Positions 33,610-41,325 of a DNA stretch of 64,000 nt are shown here, piece after piece. Under the pieces are notes generated by a model that worked only from the letters and a program-made list of their open reading frames with translations, was not told where the DNA came from and searched no databases. Source of the stretch: JAQAZP01 sp965531145 (GTDB lineage Bacteria > Acidobacteriota > JAQAZP01). Position numbers and translations under genes: made by a program. Numbering within the stretch: the stretch's first letter is position 1; each line of letters begins with the position of its first letter. The stretch covers positions 1 through 64,000 of the forward strand of contig CBESOE010000002.1 of NCBI GenBank assembly GCA_965531145.1, read 5' to 3'.

Positions 33610-36069
33610 ATGAGACAAACTGTGCGTCTGAGCGTGTGTACGGCCCTGGCGGTCTTTACCGTGTCGGCCGTTTTTCTGTTCCAGCCGGCGATCCCGGCCC
33701 ACGCCGGCCAGGCGGAGTTGGGGCGGCTCAATGGTGTGCAGACCGTCTGTGCCACACCGCTGCTGGAAGAGGCGAAGCGGGAACTGGCTGCCCGCTTCCC
33801 CGACCGCGGCGGGAAGCAGGTGGTCCGCGGGGGCGGCGGCCCCTTCCACACCGTGGGCTCCACCATGATCTTCTGGGCCTGGGACCTGACGGTGATGCCG
33901 CCGGCCTGGATCCAGGAGCCGGCCACCTGCCGGGCGGTGGGCGATTCCTGCTATGTCTTTGTGGCCGACGACCAGTGGAATGTCAACATGGACCAGGCCG
34001 ACGTGGACCAGGTGGTCCAGGTCTGGGATGTGGCCACCCTGGGGGATCCCACCCGGGGCATCTACGAGATGGACACCACCACCTTTGGCCCACCGCCGGA
34101 CAGCCACGACAACGATGACTGGATCTACATTTTCTACGACAACCTGGGCCAGTTTTCAGGTTCGGTCTTTGACGGCTACTTCAGTGTCTTCAACCAGTAC
34201 ACCGAAGCTGAGGCCCAGGCCCAGGGCGGGCACAGCAACGAGGTGGAGATGTTCTATATGAGCTGCGACCCGGTGGACCCCTCCGCCGCGTCCACGCTCT
34301 CGGTGCTGGCCCACGAGTTCGAGCACATGATCCACTTCAACATGGACGCCAACGAAACCACCTGGGTGGACGAGGGCTGTGCCGAGTTCGCCATGTATCT
34401 CTACGGTCTGCCCGATCCCATCATCAGTTTTCCCGGCAATCCGGACAACGACCTGACCTCCTGGGACCAGCAGTTCTCCGACTACATCCAGTGCTACCTC
34501 TTCATGATGTATCTCCACGACCATTACGGCGGCGTGCCGGCGCTCAGCGCACTGGTGGCCGAGCCGGCCAACTCCATCACCGGGGTGGAGAACATGCTTG
34601 CCGGGCTGGGCTACAGCGAAAGCTTCGAGGAAGTGATGGCCGACTGGTTCGTGGCCAACTACCTCGACGACCCCGCGGTGGGTGACGGCCGCTACGGCTA
34701 CACCAGCATCGATCTGCCCGCCTTCTCCACTGCCGGTGACCACGTGGACTATCCGGTGGAGTTCGTCAACCGCACGGTGAACCACTGGGCCGCCGACTAT
34801 ATCCGTTTTCGCAGCGGCAGCGACCTCTGGCTCCAGTTCGACGGGGTGGAGAGCACGGACTTCGGTTTGCAGATGATCGCCCTCGACGACACCAGCCCCA
34901 CCACCGTGCAGGCCCTGGCGCTGGACGGGGACCAGGACTGGGCCGGTTTCTTCGACGAATTCGGCTCGACCCACGACACCATGGTGCTGGTTGCCGGCGG
35001 GCTCTCCTCCTCCGGCGGCACCGGCTACCAGTACACGGCTTACGCCTCCGGTGGTCTGGAACCGGCGCTGATCGTCGGGCCGGGGCCCGGCGAGGTCAAC
35101 CCCACCGACGTGCGCGGGTTCACCGTCACCGGCACACCGCTGGCCGATGTCGATTTCGACGCCTATCCCGCCCTTGAGGGTTATGGCACCCGGATTGCTG
35201 CCGGCGATCTTTACGGCACCGGCCTCGACCTGCTGGTCACCGGCCCCGGGCCGGGAAGTGACCACCCACCCCAGGTGCGGGCCTTCACCGGTTACGGCAC
35301 CCCGGTGGCGGATGTGGTGTTCACCGCCTACGGGGTGAACAAATACGGTGTCAACGTGGCCTGCGGCGATCTGGATGGGGACGGTTCCGACGAGATCGTC
35401 ACCGGCGCCGGTCCCGGCGCCGTGTTCGGCCCCCACGTGCGGGGCTGGTCGGTGGACGGCGACGGGGTCTCCACGGTACCCGGGGTGAGTTACTTCGCAT
35501 ACGGCACCAACAAGTACGGGGTCAACGCCGCCTGTGGTGACATCGACGGTGACGGCATGGACGAGATCGTCACCGGCGCGGGCCCCGGCGCCGTGTTCGG
35601 CCCCCATGTGCGCGGCTGGAACGTTGACGGCGGTACGGCGGCATCGATCCCCGGGGTCAGCTATTTCGCTTACGGCACGCTGAAGTGGGGGGTCAACGTA
35701 ATGTGCGCCGATATCGATGGTGACGGCATGGACGAGATCGTCACCGGCGCGGGACCCGGTTCGGTGTTCGGCCCCCACGTTCGCGGCTGGAATTTTGATG
35801 GGGCGGCGCTGGCATCGATCCCCGGGGTGAGTTTCTTCGCTTACGGCACCAACCAGTTCGGGGTGCGGGTCACCGGCGGCGATGTGGACGGTGACGGCAT
35901 GGACGAGATCATCACCACCCCCGGGCCGGGTGTGGTTTTTGCCAGCCATGTGCGCGGCTGGAACTACGATGGGGGAAACCTCTCAGCGATCCCGTCGATC
36001 AGCTTCCTGGCCTTCGACTCATCGCTGCTCTACGGGGCGGATGCCACGGTGGCCACCATTCACTATTGA
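33610..36069 (+). CDS. Secreted M30-like zinc metalloprotease with six C-terminal DGDG repeats
   Basis: An 819-aa exported protein. The signal peptide ends IPAHA, and the ATG follows GGAGG with 5-base spacing. The zinc motif is HEFEH (residues 235-239) with a Glu ligand in WVDEGCAEF (E255), as in gluzincins of the hyicolysin (M30) type. From about residue 487 to the end there are six units; the later ones repeat exactly every 57 residues (171 bp) and contain DGDGMDEIVTGAGPG and FGPHVRGWN. The DGDG loops resemble calcium-binding FG-GAP or VCBS repeats and probably form a propeller or rod. The same unit ends the broken gene at 27.1-29.9 kb. No sorting signal or membrane anchor is seen at the C-terminus. 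Confidence 0.8.
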   Translation: MRQTVRLSVCTALAVFTVSAVFLFQPAIPAHAGQAELGRLNGVQTVCATPLLEEAKRELAARFPDRGGKQVVRGGGGPFHTVGSTMIFWAWDLTVMPPAWIQEPATCRAVGDSCYVFVADDQWNVNMDQADVDQVVQVWDVATLGDPTRGIYEMDTTTFGPPPDSHDNDDWIYIFYDNLGQFSGSVFDGYFSVFNQYTEAEAQAQGGHSNEVEMFYMSCDPVDPSAASTLSVLAHEFEHMIHFNMDANETTWVDEGCAEFAMYLYGLPDPIISFPGNPDNDLTSWDQQFSDYIQCYLFMMYLHDHYGGVPALSALVAEPANSITGVENMLAGLGYSESFEEVMADWFVANYLDDPAVGDGRYGYTSIDLPAFSTAGDHVDYPVEFVNRTVNHWAADYIRFRSGSDLWLQFDGVESTDFGLQMIALDDTSPTTVQALALDGDQDWAGFFDEFGSTHDTMVLVAGGLSSSGGTGYQYTAYASGGLEPALIVGPGPGEVNPTDVRGFTVTGTPLADVDFDAYPALEGYGTRIAAGDLYGTGLDLLVTGPGPGSDHPPQVRAFTGYGTPVADVVFTAYGVNKYGVNVACGDLDGDGSDEIVTGAGPGAVFGPHVRGWSVDGDGVSTVPGVSYFAYGTNKYGVNAACGDIDGDGMDEIVTGAGPGAVFGPHVRGWNVDGGTAASIPGVSYFAYGTLKWGVNVMCADIDGDGMDEIVTGAGPGSVFGPHVRGWNFDGAALASIPGVSFFAYGTNQFGVRVTGGDVDGDGMDEIITTPGPGVVFASHVRGWNYDGGNLSAIPSISFLAFDSSLLYGADATVATIHY
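35071..36060 (+). repeat. 171-bp tandem coding repeats (TGAGPG/DGDG units)
   Basis: Six units at the end of the metalloprotease gene. The ACCGGCGC core recurs at 35401, 35572 and 35743, exactly 171 bp apart. Later copies are nearly identical in DNA, indicating recent duplication or gene conversion. Confidence 0.8.
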
Positions 36070-36159
36070 GACGGCCCCGGGTCGTGGATTGTGTTGAATG
36101 AGGGGTGGGGTGGGAAACGGTCCGCGGGCGGACAGGGGAAGGCATCGGGCCGCCCTGAA

Positions 36160-36179
36160 CCGATGCAGGCCTGCATCGG
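36160..36179. repeat. Perfect 20-bp palindrome
   Basis: The half-site CCGATGCAGG is followed directly by its complement. It lies in the 253-bp gap between the metalloprotease gene and the methyltransferase gene; it could be a transcription-end hairpin or a dimeric protein site. Confidence 0.5.
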
Positions 36180-36186
36180 GGCCCGG

Positions 36187-36252
36187 TCAGCAGCCGATGA
36201 GCAGGTAGAGCAGGTAGACCACGAGCAAGATGATGGCTTTGGCGATTTCCAT
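36187..36252 (-). CDS. Possible 21-aa hydrophobic micropeptide
   Basis: ATG-initiated frame of 21 codons encoding a single hydrophobic helix (begins MEIAKAII, ends LLIGC) with a short charged N-terminus. GGGAGAAG lies about 10 bases upstream. It is 70 bp downstream of the rlmI-like gene on the same strand. The length and composition fit small single-helix membrane peptides that assist transporters, but chance cannot be excluded at this size. Confidence 0.35.
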   Translation of the reverse strand: MEIAKAIILLVVYLLYLLIGC

Positions 36253-36322
36253 GTCAGGCGCTTCTCCCGCGCTAAATTACGTTCACACCTGTTAAAACGT
36301 GGTCCGAGGCCGGAAGTTCGAT

Positions 36323-37546
36323 CTATTTCTTCCTCGGCCGGGCACTGCCGCCGCCGGTGGCCAGGAAGGCGCACTTCAGCCGTCTGGTTTCCATCATCGC
36401 CGGAAGACCCGGGTGATCGGGTGATGAGCCAGAATAGCGCAGCAGTCTGGCCCGCCGTTTCGATGCCCGCACCGCCGTGCCCAGCTCCTCGAGGAAAACA
36501 CTGGTCTGCAGCAGGGCCGAGCGGCTGGAACTGACCAGTATTCCACCCGGTTTGAGGCATTTCAGGGCCAGCCGGTTCAGCCGCCGGTAGGTGGAGATGT
36601 CGCGGTCCATGGTCTGCCGGCTCAGGATCAGCGCCGGCGGGTCAAGGAAGATCAGATCAAAGGGCTCCTCGCCGTTTTCAGCGTATTTGCGCAGGAAGAC
36701 GTAGATGTCATCGCGGACAAAGGAGCAGCGGTCGGTGAGCCTGTGCCGGGCCACGTTCTGTTCGGCGAGGTTGAGGGCGGCGCTGGAACTGTCCAGTCCC
36801 ACCACCTGTCTGGCCCCCTGCAGCCCCGCCATCACCGAGAAGCAGCCGGTGTGGCAGCAGGCGTCCAGGATCAGGCCGTCGCGGCTCATTGCCGCCGCCC
36901 GCCGCCGGTTGTCCCGCTGGTCGAGGTAAAAGCCGGTGCGGCTGCCGGAGAGCAGGTCGCTCTGCAGGGTCAGTCCGTCCACGGTAATCTCCACCTGCCG
37001 CGGCAGCTCGCCGTGGATCACCTTGACCTGACGGGGGAGATTTTCCGTTTCCCGGTCCTGGCTGTCATTGCGCAGCACGATGGCTTCAGGCTCGAGCTTT
37101 TCCTGGAACATCCCTACCAGCAGGTCCCGGCGCATGTCCATCCCCAGGGTGGTGAACTGCAGCGAGAGGTAGGGGCCGTAACGGTCGGCCACCACGCCGG
37201 GCAGCCAGTCCCCTTCGGCATGCACCACCCGGTAAGACTTTTCGTTCGGCTGGAAGAGCCGCCGCCGGAAGGCCAGGGCTTCGGCCAGTCGGTTGCGCAG
37301 CAGCGGCACGTCCACCGGACCGGCGCCGAAGCGGATCAACCTCAGGGCCACATCGGTGTTCATGTTGGCGAAACCGGCGCCGAGGCAATGGCCGCGATAG
37401 TCGTAGACTCCGGCTTCACACCCCGCGTCATATGATCCGTCCACCCCGGCGATCTGGTGTTTGCGAACGCAGGGGTTGCCCTTGAGCAACGAGCGCTCCT
37501 CACCCTTTTTCAGCCGCAGGCGGCAGCGGTGATATACGGTTCCCAT
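36323..37546 (-). CDS. RlmI/RlmK-like class I SAM rRNA methyltransferase
   Basis: A 407-aa cytosolic methyltransferase of the RlmI (23S rRNA m5C1962) group. The N-terminal ~75 residues form a PUA-like domain (LRLKKGEERSLLKGNPCVRK), then an EEHEC-type middle domain with SGSRTGFYLDQRDNRR, and the SAM-binding domain with DACCHTGCFSVMA and catalytic motif FDLIFLDPPAL. An ATG start at 37546 matches the usual beginning of the PUA domain. It is divergent from the sulfatase-like gene. A shift of target position among family members is common, so the exact base is not certain. Confidence 0.85.
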   Translation of the reverse strand: MGTVYHRCRLRLKKGEERSLLKGNPCVRKHQIAGVDGSYDAGCEAGVYDYRGHCLGAGFANMNTDVALRLIRFGAGPVDVPLLRNRLAEALAFRRRLFQPNEKSYRVVHAEGDWLPGVVADRYGPYLSLQFTTLGMDMRRDLLVGMFQEKLEPEAIVLRNDSQDRETENLPRQVKVIHGELPRQVEITVDGLTLQSDLLSGSRTGFYLDQRDNRRRAAAMSRDGLILDACCHTGCFSVMAGLQGARQVVGLDSSSAALNLAEQNVARHRLTDRCSFVRDDIYVFLRKYAENGEEPFDLIFLDPPALILSRQTMDRDISTYRRLNRLALKCLKPGGILVSSSRSALLQTSVFLEELGTAVRASKRRARLLRYSGSSPDHPGLPAMMETRRLKCAFLATGGGSARPRKK

Positions 37547-37711
37547 ATGGTTCTTACCCTTCGGCCGGATCCGGTGCCCGGTTCCGCGATCCACACTCTG
37601 TCCGTGACGGTGATTGACCCGATATAGGGCAAACCTTAACAAGAAAAGCGTTTTCTGGCAACCACATGGCGGCCGGGTTGACTGGTTCAGCCAATGCTTC
37701 AATAATAGCTC

Positions 37712-37778
37712 TCGAAGCGCGACCGCCGGTCGGTCCCGCCGTTCCCACACCGCTCCCGAAACAATTTTCGAAGCGCGA
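37712..37778. repeat. Direct repeat TCGAAGCGCGA
   Basis: Two copies, 37712-37722 and 37768-37778, 56 bp apart, in the divergent gap upstream of the sulfatase-like gene. They may be regulator sites; nothing else in this 250-bp gap is recognised. Confidence 0.35.
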
Positions 37779-37796
37779 AACCCGCGAAGGGGCCCG

Positions 37797-39332
37797 ATGG
37801 CCAAACCGAGGAGCCCACGAAAGCAGGTGGCCGTTCCGGTGAGGAACATCGCCCTGCCGGTGATCGTGGTCATGCTCCTGCTGGTCTGTGTCCTCTTTGC
37901 ACTGCACCACGGATCGGGCCAGCGCCGCCTGATCAGCAGCGGCACACCAAACGTGCTGCTGGTTTCCATCGACACCCTGCGGCCCGACCACCTGGGCTGT
38001 TACGGCTACCAGCGCGACACCTCGCCGGTCCTCGACCGGTTGGCGGAACAGGGCGTCCGCTTCTCAACGGTGGCTTCGGCATCATCCTGGACCCTGCCGG
38101 CCCATGCCTCGCTGGTCACCGGCCTCTATCCCGCGTCCCACGGTGCCTGGAAGATGGCCAACCCCATCTCGCCGGAGGTGCCCACCCTGGCCCAGCTGCT
38201 GCGGCGCTCGGGGATGGCAACCTGCGGAGTGGTCAGTTTCCACCTGCTCTCATCCAGCTACGGCTTTGGCCGGGGGTTCGGCGCCTACTACGAGCTGCAC
38301 AAGGACGCCGGCGGCGGCCTGCGCGAGGTGCGGGCCGAGGAAGTGGCCAACCGGGCGATCCACTGGATTGGCGGCAACCGGGAGAAACCCTTCTTCCTCT
38401 TTCTCCACTTCTTCGATCCGCACTGGGACTACGATCCCCCCCCGCCCTACGACCGGATTTACAACCCGGGATACCGCGGGGAGATCACCGGCGCTTACGG
38501 CTCGCTGCTGGAGTACATCAAGTACCGGCCGGAGAAACCGGGCAAGGGCGGAGGGGCCGCGAACCGGGGCGTGGAGCCGGGTGTGGAGCGGGAGGTGGCC
38601 ATCGACCAGGAAGATCTGGAGCAGGTGCTGGCCCTCTATGACGGGGAAATCCGTTACACCGACCACCACCTGGGACGGGTGATCGACGCCCTGCGACTCT
38701 TCGGTCTGCTGGAGAAAACCCTGGTTGTGGTCACCGGTGACCACGGTGAGGAGTTCATGGAGCATGGCAGCCTCGAAGGGCATGCCTGGACCATGTACGA
38801 GGAGGTGATCCGGGTGCCGCTGATCATGCGATTTCCCGATGGTCTGGGCGGCGGCCGGGTGGTTGACCATCAGGTGCGAAACATCGACATCATGCCCACC
38901 ATCCTCGACTGGCTGCAGGTGAATGGCCGGCCGGAGGTGGAGGGGCAGAGCCTGCTGCCGGTCATCCGCGAGACCTGCAGTATTGAGGGTGGGTGTCGGA
39001 TGGATCACGATGTGGCCTTTGGCGAGACCCGGCGTTTCAAAATGTCCCGGGCCTCGGCCCGTTCCAGCTCCGGCCGCAAGGTGATCTTCACCAACGGGGG
39101 CGCCCGGGTGGAGTATTTCGATCTCAACAGCGATCCGGGAGAGCAGGTCAACCTCCATAATCCGGGTGGGGCACCACCCCACGAGGAGTTTTCCCTGCTG
39201 GCGGAACAACTGGGGGTCTGGTTGTCCGGCGAAGATCCCGGGGAGCAATCCGGCCCGCCGGACGAAGTGGACGTTGACCGGCGGACCAGGGAGCAGCTGG
39301 CCGCCATGGGATACGCCGTGGAGGATGAATGA
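37797..39332 (+). CDS. Sulfatase-fold (alkaline phosphatase superfamily) hydrolase, membrane-anchored
   Basis: A 511-aa protein with one N-terminal membrane anchor (NIALPVIVVMLLLVCVLFAL) and a periplasmic sulfatase-type domain. Metal ligands are seen in SIDTLRPDHLGCYGY (D59) and TGDHGEEF. The nucleophile position reads WTLPAHASL (T99) where classic sulfatases have C/S-x-P-x-R, so no formylglycine can form; Thr-type members act as phosphodiesterases or phospho-transferases. AAGGGG precedes the ATG. The substrate is unknown; envelope glycan or lipid is plausible. Confidence 0.82.
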   Translation: MAKPRSPRKQVAVPVRNIALPVIVVMLLLVCVLFALHHGSGQRRLISSGTPNVLLVSIDTLRPDHLGCYGYQRDTSPVLDRLAEQGVRFSTVASASSWTLPAHASLVTGLYPASHGAWKMANPISPEVPTLAQLLRRSGMATCGVVSFHLLSSSYGFGRGFGAYYELHKDAGGGLREVRAEEVANRAIHWIGGNREKPFFLFLHFFDPHWDYDPPPPYDRIYNPGYRGEITGAYGSLLEYIKYRPEKPGKGGGAANRGVEPGVEREVAIDQEDLEQVLALYDGEIRYTDHHLGRVIDALRLFGLLEKTLVVVTGDHGEEFMEHGSLEGHAWTMYEEVIRVPLIMRFPDGLGGGRVVDHQVRNIDIMPTILDWLQVNGRPEVEGQSLLPVIRETCSIEGGCRMDHDVAFGETRRFKMSRASARSSSGRKVIFTNGGARVEYFDLNSDPGEQVNLHNPGGAPPHEEFSLLAEQLGVWLSGEDPGEQSGPPDEVDVDRRTREQLAAMGYAVEDE

Positions 39333-39338
39333 GGAGGA

Positions 39339-39737
39339 TCAGTCCAGGGCTTTCAACGCTTTCTTGTTGTCCACCGTGTTGAGCACGATCATCCCCCGGG
39401 TTTTTGAGGTGGAAGTGGCGTAGGCGTAGTCGATGGCCACGCCGGCAAAGTCAAGTTTTCCCGCCACCTTTTCAAATATTCCCGGCTTGTTGGGGCAGTC
39501 CACCAGGATTACCTCACGGGTATCCGTTTCAAACCCTGCCTTTTTCAACACCCGCCTGGCTTTTGTGTTGTCATCGGTGATGAAGGTCAGGATGACCTTG
39601 CGGCCCGTGGTGTAGCCGTGAAAGGCCACCACGTTCACTTTGTTCTCAAACATCGCCTGGAACACCTGGTGACCCACGCCGGCCTTGTTGCCCGTGATCA
39701 CCATCAGTTCCCTGGTCCTTTTGGCTGTGAAAATCAT
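39339..39737 (-). CDS. Double ACT-domain protein
   Basis: A 132-aa protein made of two ACT-like ligand-binding domains (residues ~10-60, LMVITGNKAGVGHQVFQAM; ~75-125, VILVDCPNKPGIFEKVAGKL) and nothing else. ACT domains bind amino acids and regulate metabolism. GGAGGAG precedes the ATG. It is divergent from the lysine-degradation genes, so sensing lysine or a relative is an attractive inference. Its stop lies 6 bp from the convergent end of the sulfatase-like gene. Confidence 0.8.
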   Translation of the reverse strand: MIFTAKRTRELMVITGNKAGVGHQVFQAMFENKVNVVAFHGYTTGRKVILTFITDDNTKARRVLKKAGFETDTREVILVDCPNKPGIFEKVAGKLDFAGVAIDYAYATSTSKTRGMIVLNTVDNKKALKALD

Positions 39738-39934
39738 GTTCTCCTCCTGTCCGGGGTTTCGCTATTTTGAAGCATCGAAAATTTGCTGGCACTTAGGTGA
39801 AACATGGTACAGTCCGATGCCCCTCGCGGCAAGCAATCATTGACTTCACACAGTCCGCCGTCATATATTTCGCCCTTCGACATTTACGTTCGTGACCCTG
39901 AAAACCAGAATTTCAGGACCGTTTCAAGTGGTTG

Positions 39935-39947
39935 TGACCATAGGTCA
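39935..39947. promoter_or_regulatory. Inverted repeat TGACC-N3-GGTCA upstream of LKR gene
   Basis: A perfect 5+5 inverted repeat lies 25 bp before the lysine-ketoglutarate reductase start, flanked by two GTTTCA copies. It is a possible operator. The rest of the 234-bp gap has no clear promoter. Confidence 0.35.
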
Positions 39948-39971
39948 GCGGTTTCAGCAGAGGGAGTGGAG

Positions 39972-41285
39972 ATGGAGCAGTGTATCGGAATACGTCGTGA
40001 AGACAAGAACGAGTGGGAGCGGCGTGTCCCGCTGATCCCTGCCCACCTGGAAAAGTTGATCGGGGAGAACGGCCTCCGTTTTCGGGTCCAGCCCTCGCCC
40101 ATCAGGGCCTTTGCCGACGCTGAATTCCATGCGGCTGGCGCTGAGGTGGAAGAGGATCTCACCTCCTGCCCGGTGGTGATCGCGGTGAAAGAAATACCCA
40201 CCCGGCTGCTCCTGGAGAACCGGACCTACATCTATTTCTCCCACACCATCAAGGGCCAGGACTACAACATGGACATGCTCCGCCGGTTGATGGAGTTGAA
40301 GTGCAACCTCATCGACTACGAGCGGATAATGGACGACAAGGGCCGGCGGTTGATTTTCTTCGGTCGCTTTGCCGGGGTGGCCGGGATGATCGAGACCCTG
40401 GCCGCGTTTGGCGCGCGGCTCAAGTGGGAGGGGACACCAAACCCCTTCGAATCCGTGGAGCAGCCCTATCGCTACGGCACATTGGACGAAGCAAAAGAAG
40501 CGGTGGCGCGGGTGGGTGAGGCTATCCGCACTGACGGCCTGCCCCTGGCCCTGGTCCCCCTGGTCTGTGGCTTCACCGGTTACGGCAACGTGTCCAAAGG
40601 CGCCCAGGAGATCTACGACCTGCTGCCGGTGCGTGCCATCACTCCGGAGCAGTTGCTGGCCGGGCAGTGGGAGGGGCGGGATGACCCCCGCACCCTGTGG
40701 AAGGTGGAATTCCATGAGAAGCACATGGCCCGCCCGGCTGATGACACCACCACGTTCGAGCTGCAGGAATATTACGACCACCCGGAACGCTATGTCTCCG
40801 CTTTCGGTCCCTACCTGCCACTGATGACCCTGATGGTCAACTGCATCTACTGGACCGAGGACTATCCACGACTGGCCACCCGGCAGCAGCTGCTCGATCT
40901 CTATGGCAGCGGCACCGCCCCGAAGCTGCGGGTGATCGGCGATATCTCCTGCGACATCGACGGTGCCACCGAGTGTACGGTGAAGGCCACCGAACCGGGC
41001 AACCCGGTTTTTGTCTATGATCCGGCCACGGGCAAGGCCCTGGACGGCGTCGAGGGCAACGGCCCGGTGGTGATGCCGGTGGACAATCTGCCCTGCGAAC
41101 TGCCGCTGAACTCCTCCGAGGAGTTCAGCGAGGCGTTGCACACTTTTGTCCCCGGGATCGCTGCCGCTGATTTCAGCGGCCCGCTGGAGGCCTGCGACCT
41201 GCCCGCGCCGGTGAAGCGGGCCCTGATTCTCTACCAGGGCGAACTTACCCCGGACTACGAAGACATGAAGGAATTTCTCAAATAG
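39972..41285 (+). CDS. Lysine-ketoglutarate reductase (LKR) domain protein
   Basis: A 437-aa enzyme like the N-terminal half of animal and plant AASS. It condenses lysine with 2-oxoglutarate to saccharopine using NADPH. The N-terminus is alanine-dehydrogenase/PNT-like (IGIRREDKNEWERRVPLIPAH); LKR-type blocks include YIYFSHTIKGQDYNMDML, CNLIDYERIMDDKGRRLIFFG and GDISCDIDGATECTV. GGGAG ends 5 bases before the ATG. The saccharopine dehydrogenase gene starts 40 bp downstream, giving a split version of the fused eukaryotic enzyme. Confidence 0.85.
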   Translation: MEQCIGIRREDKNEWERRVPLIPAHLEKLIGENGLRFRVQPSPIRAFADAEFHAAGAEVEEDLTSCPVVIAVKEIPTRLLLENRTYIYFSHTIKGQDYNMDMLRRLMELKCNLIDYERIMDDKGRRLIFFGRFAGVAGMIETLAAFGARLKWEGTPNPFESVEQPYRYGTLDEAKEAVARVGEAIRTDGLPLALVPLVCGFTGYGNVSKGAQEIYDLLPVRAITPEQLLAGQWEGRDDPRTLWKVEFHEKHMARPADDTTTFELQEYYDHPERYVSAFGPYLPLMTLMVNCIYWTEDYPRLATRQQLLDLYGSGTAPKLRVIGDISCDIDGATECTVKATEPGNPVFVYDPATGKALDGVEGNGPVVMPVDNLPCELPLNSSEEFSEALHTFVPGIAAADFSGPLEACDLPAPVKRALILYQGELTPDYEDMKEFLK

Positions 41286-41325
41286 ACGTGCGACCTGTTT
41301 CCAAAAATTATCGGAGGACCAGCAA

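Noticed and set aside
32606..39332. FGE-like protein as activator of the sulfatase-like enzyme
   Set aside because: The FGE cysteines are absent and the sulfatase site is T-x-P-x-H, which cannot become formylglycine.
39787..39802. TGGCAC followed by TGAAA, resembling a sigma-54 promoter upstream of the LKR gene
   Set aside because: The -24 half is perfect but the -12 half lacks the GC pair entirely.
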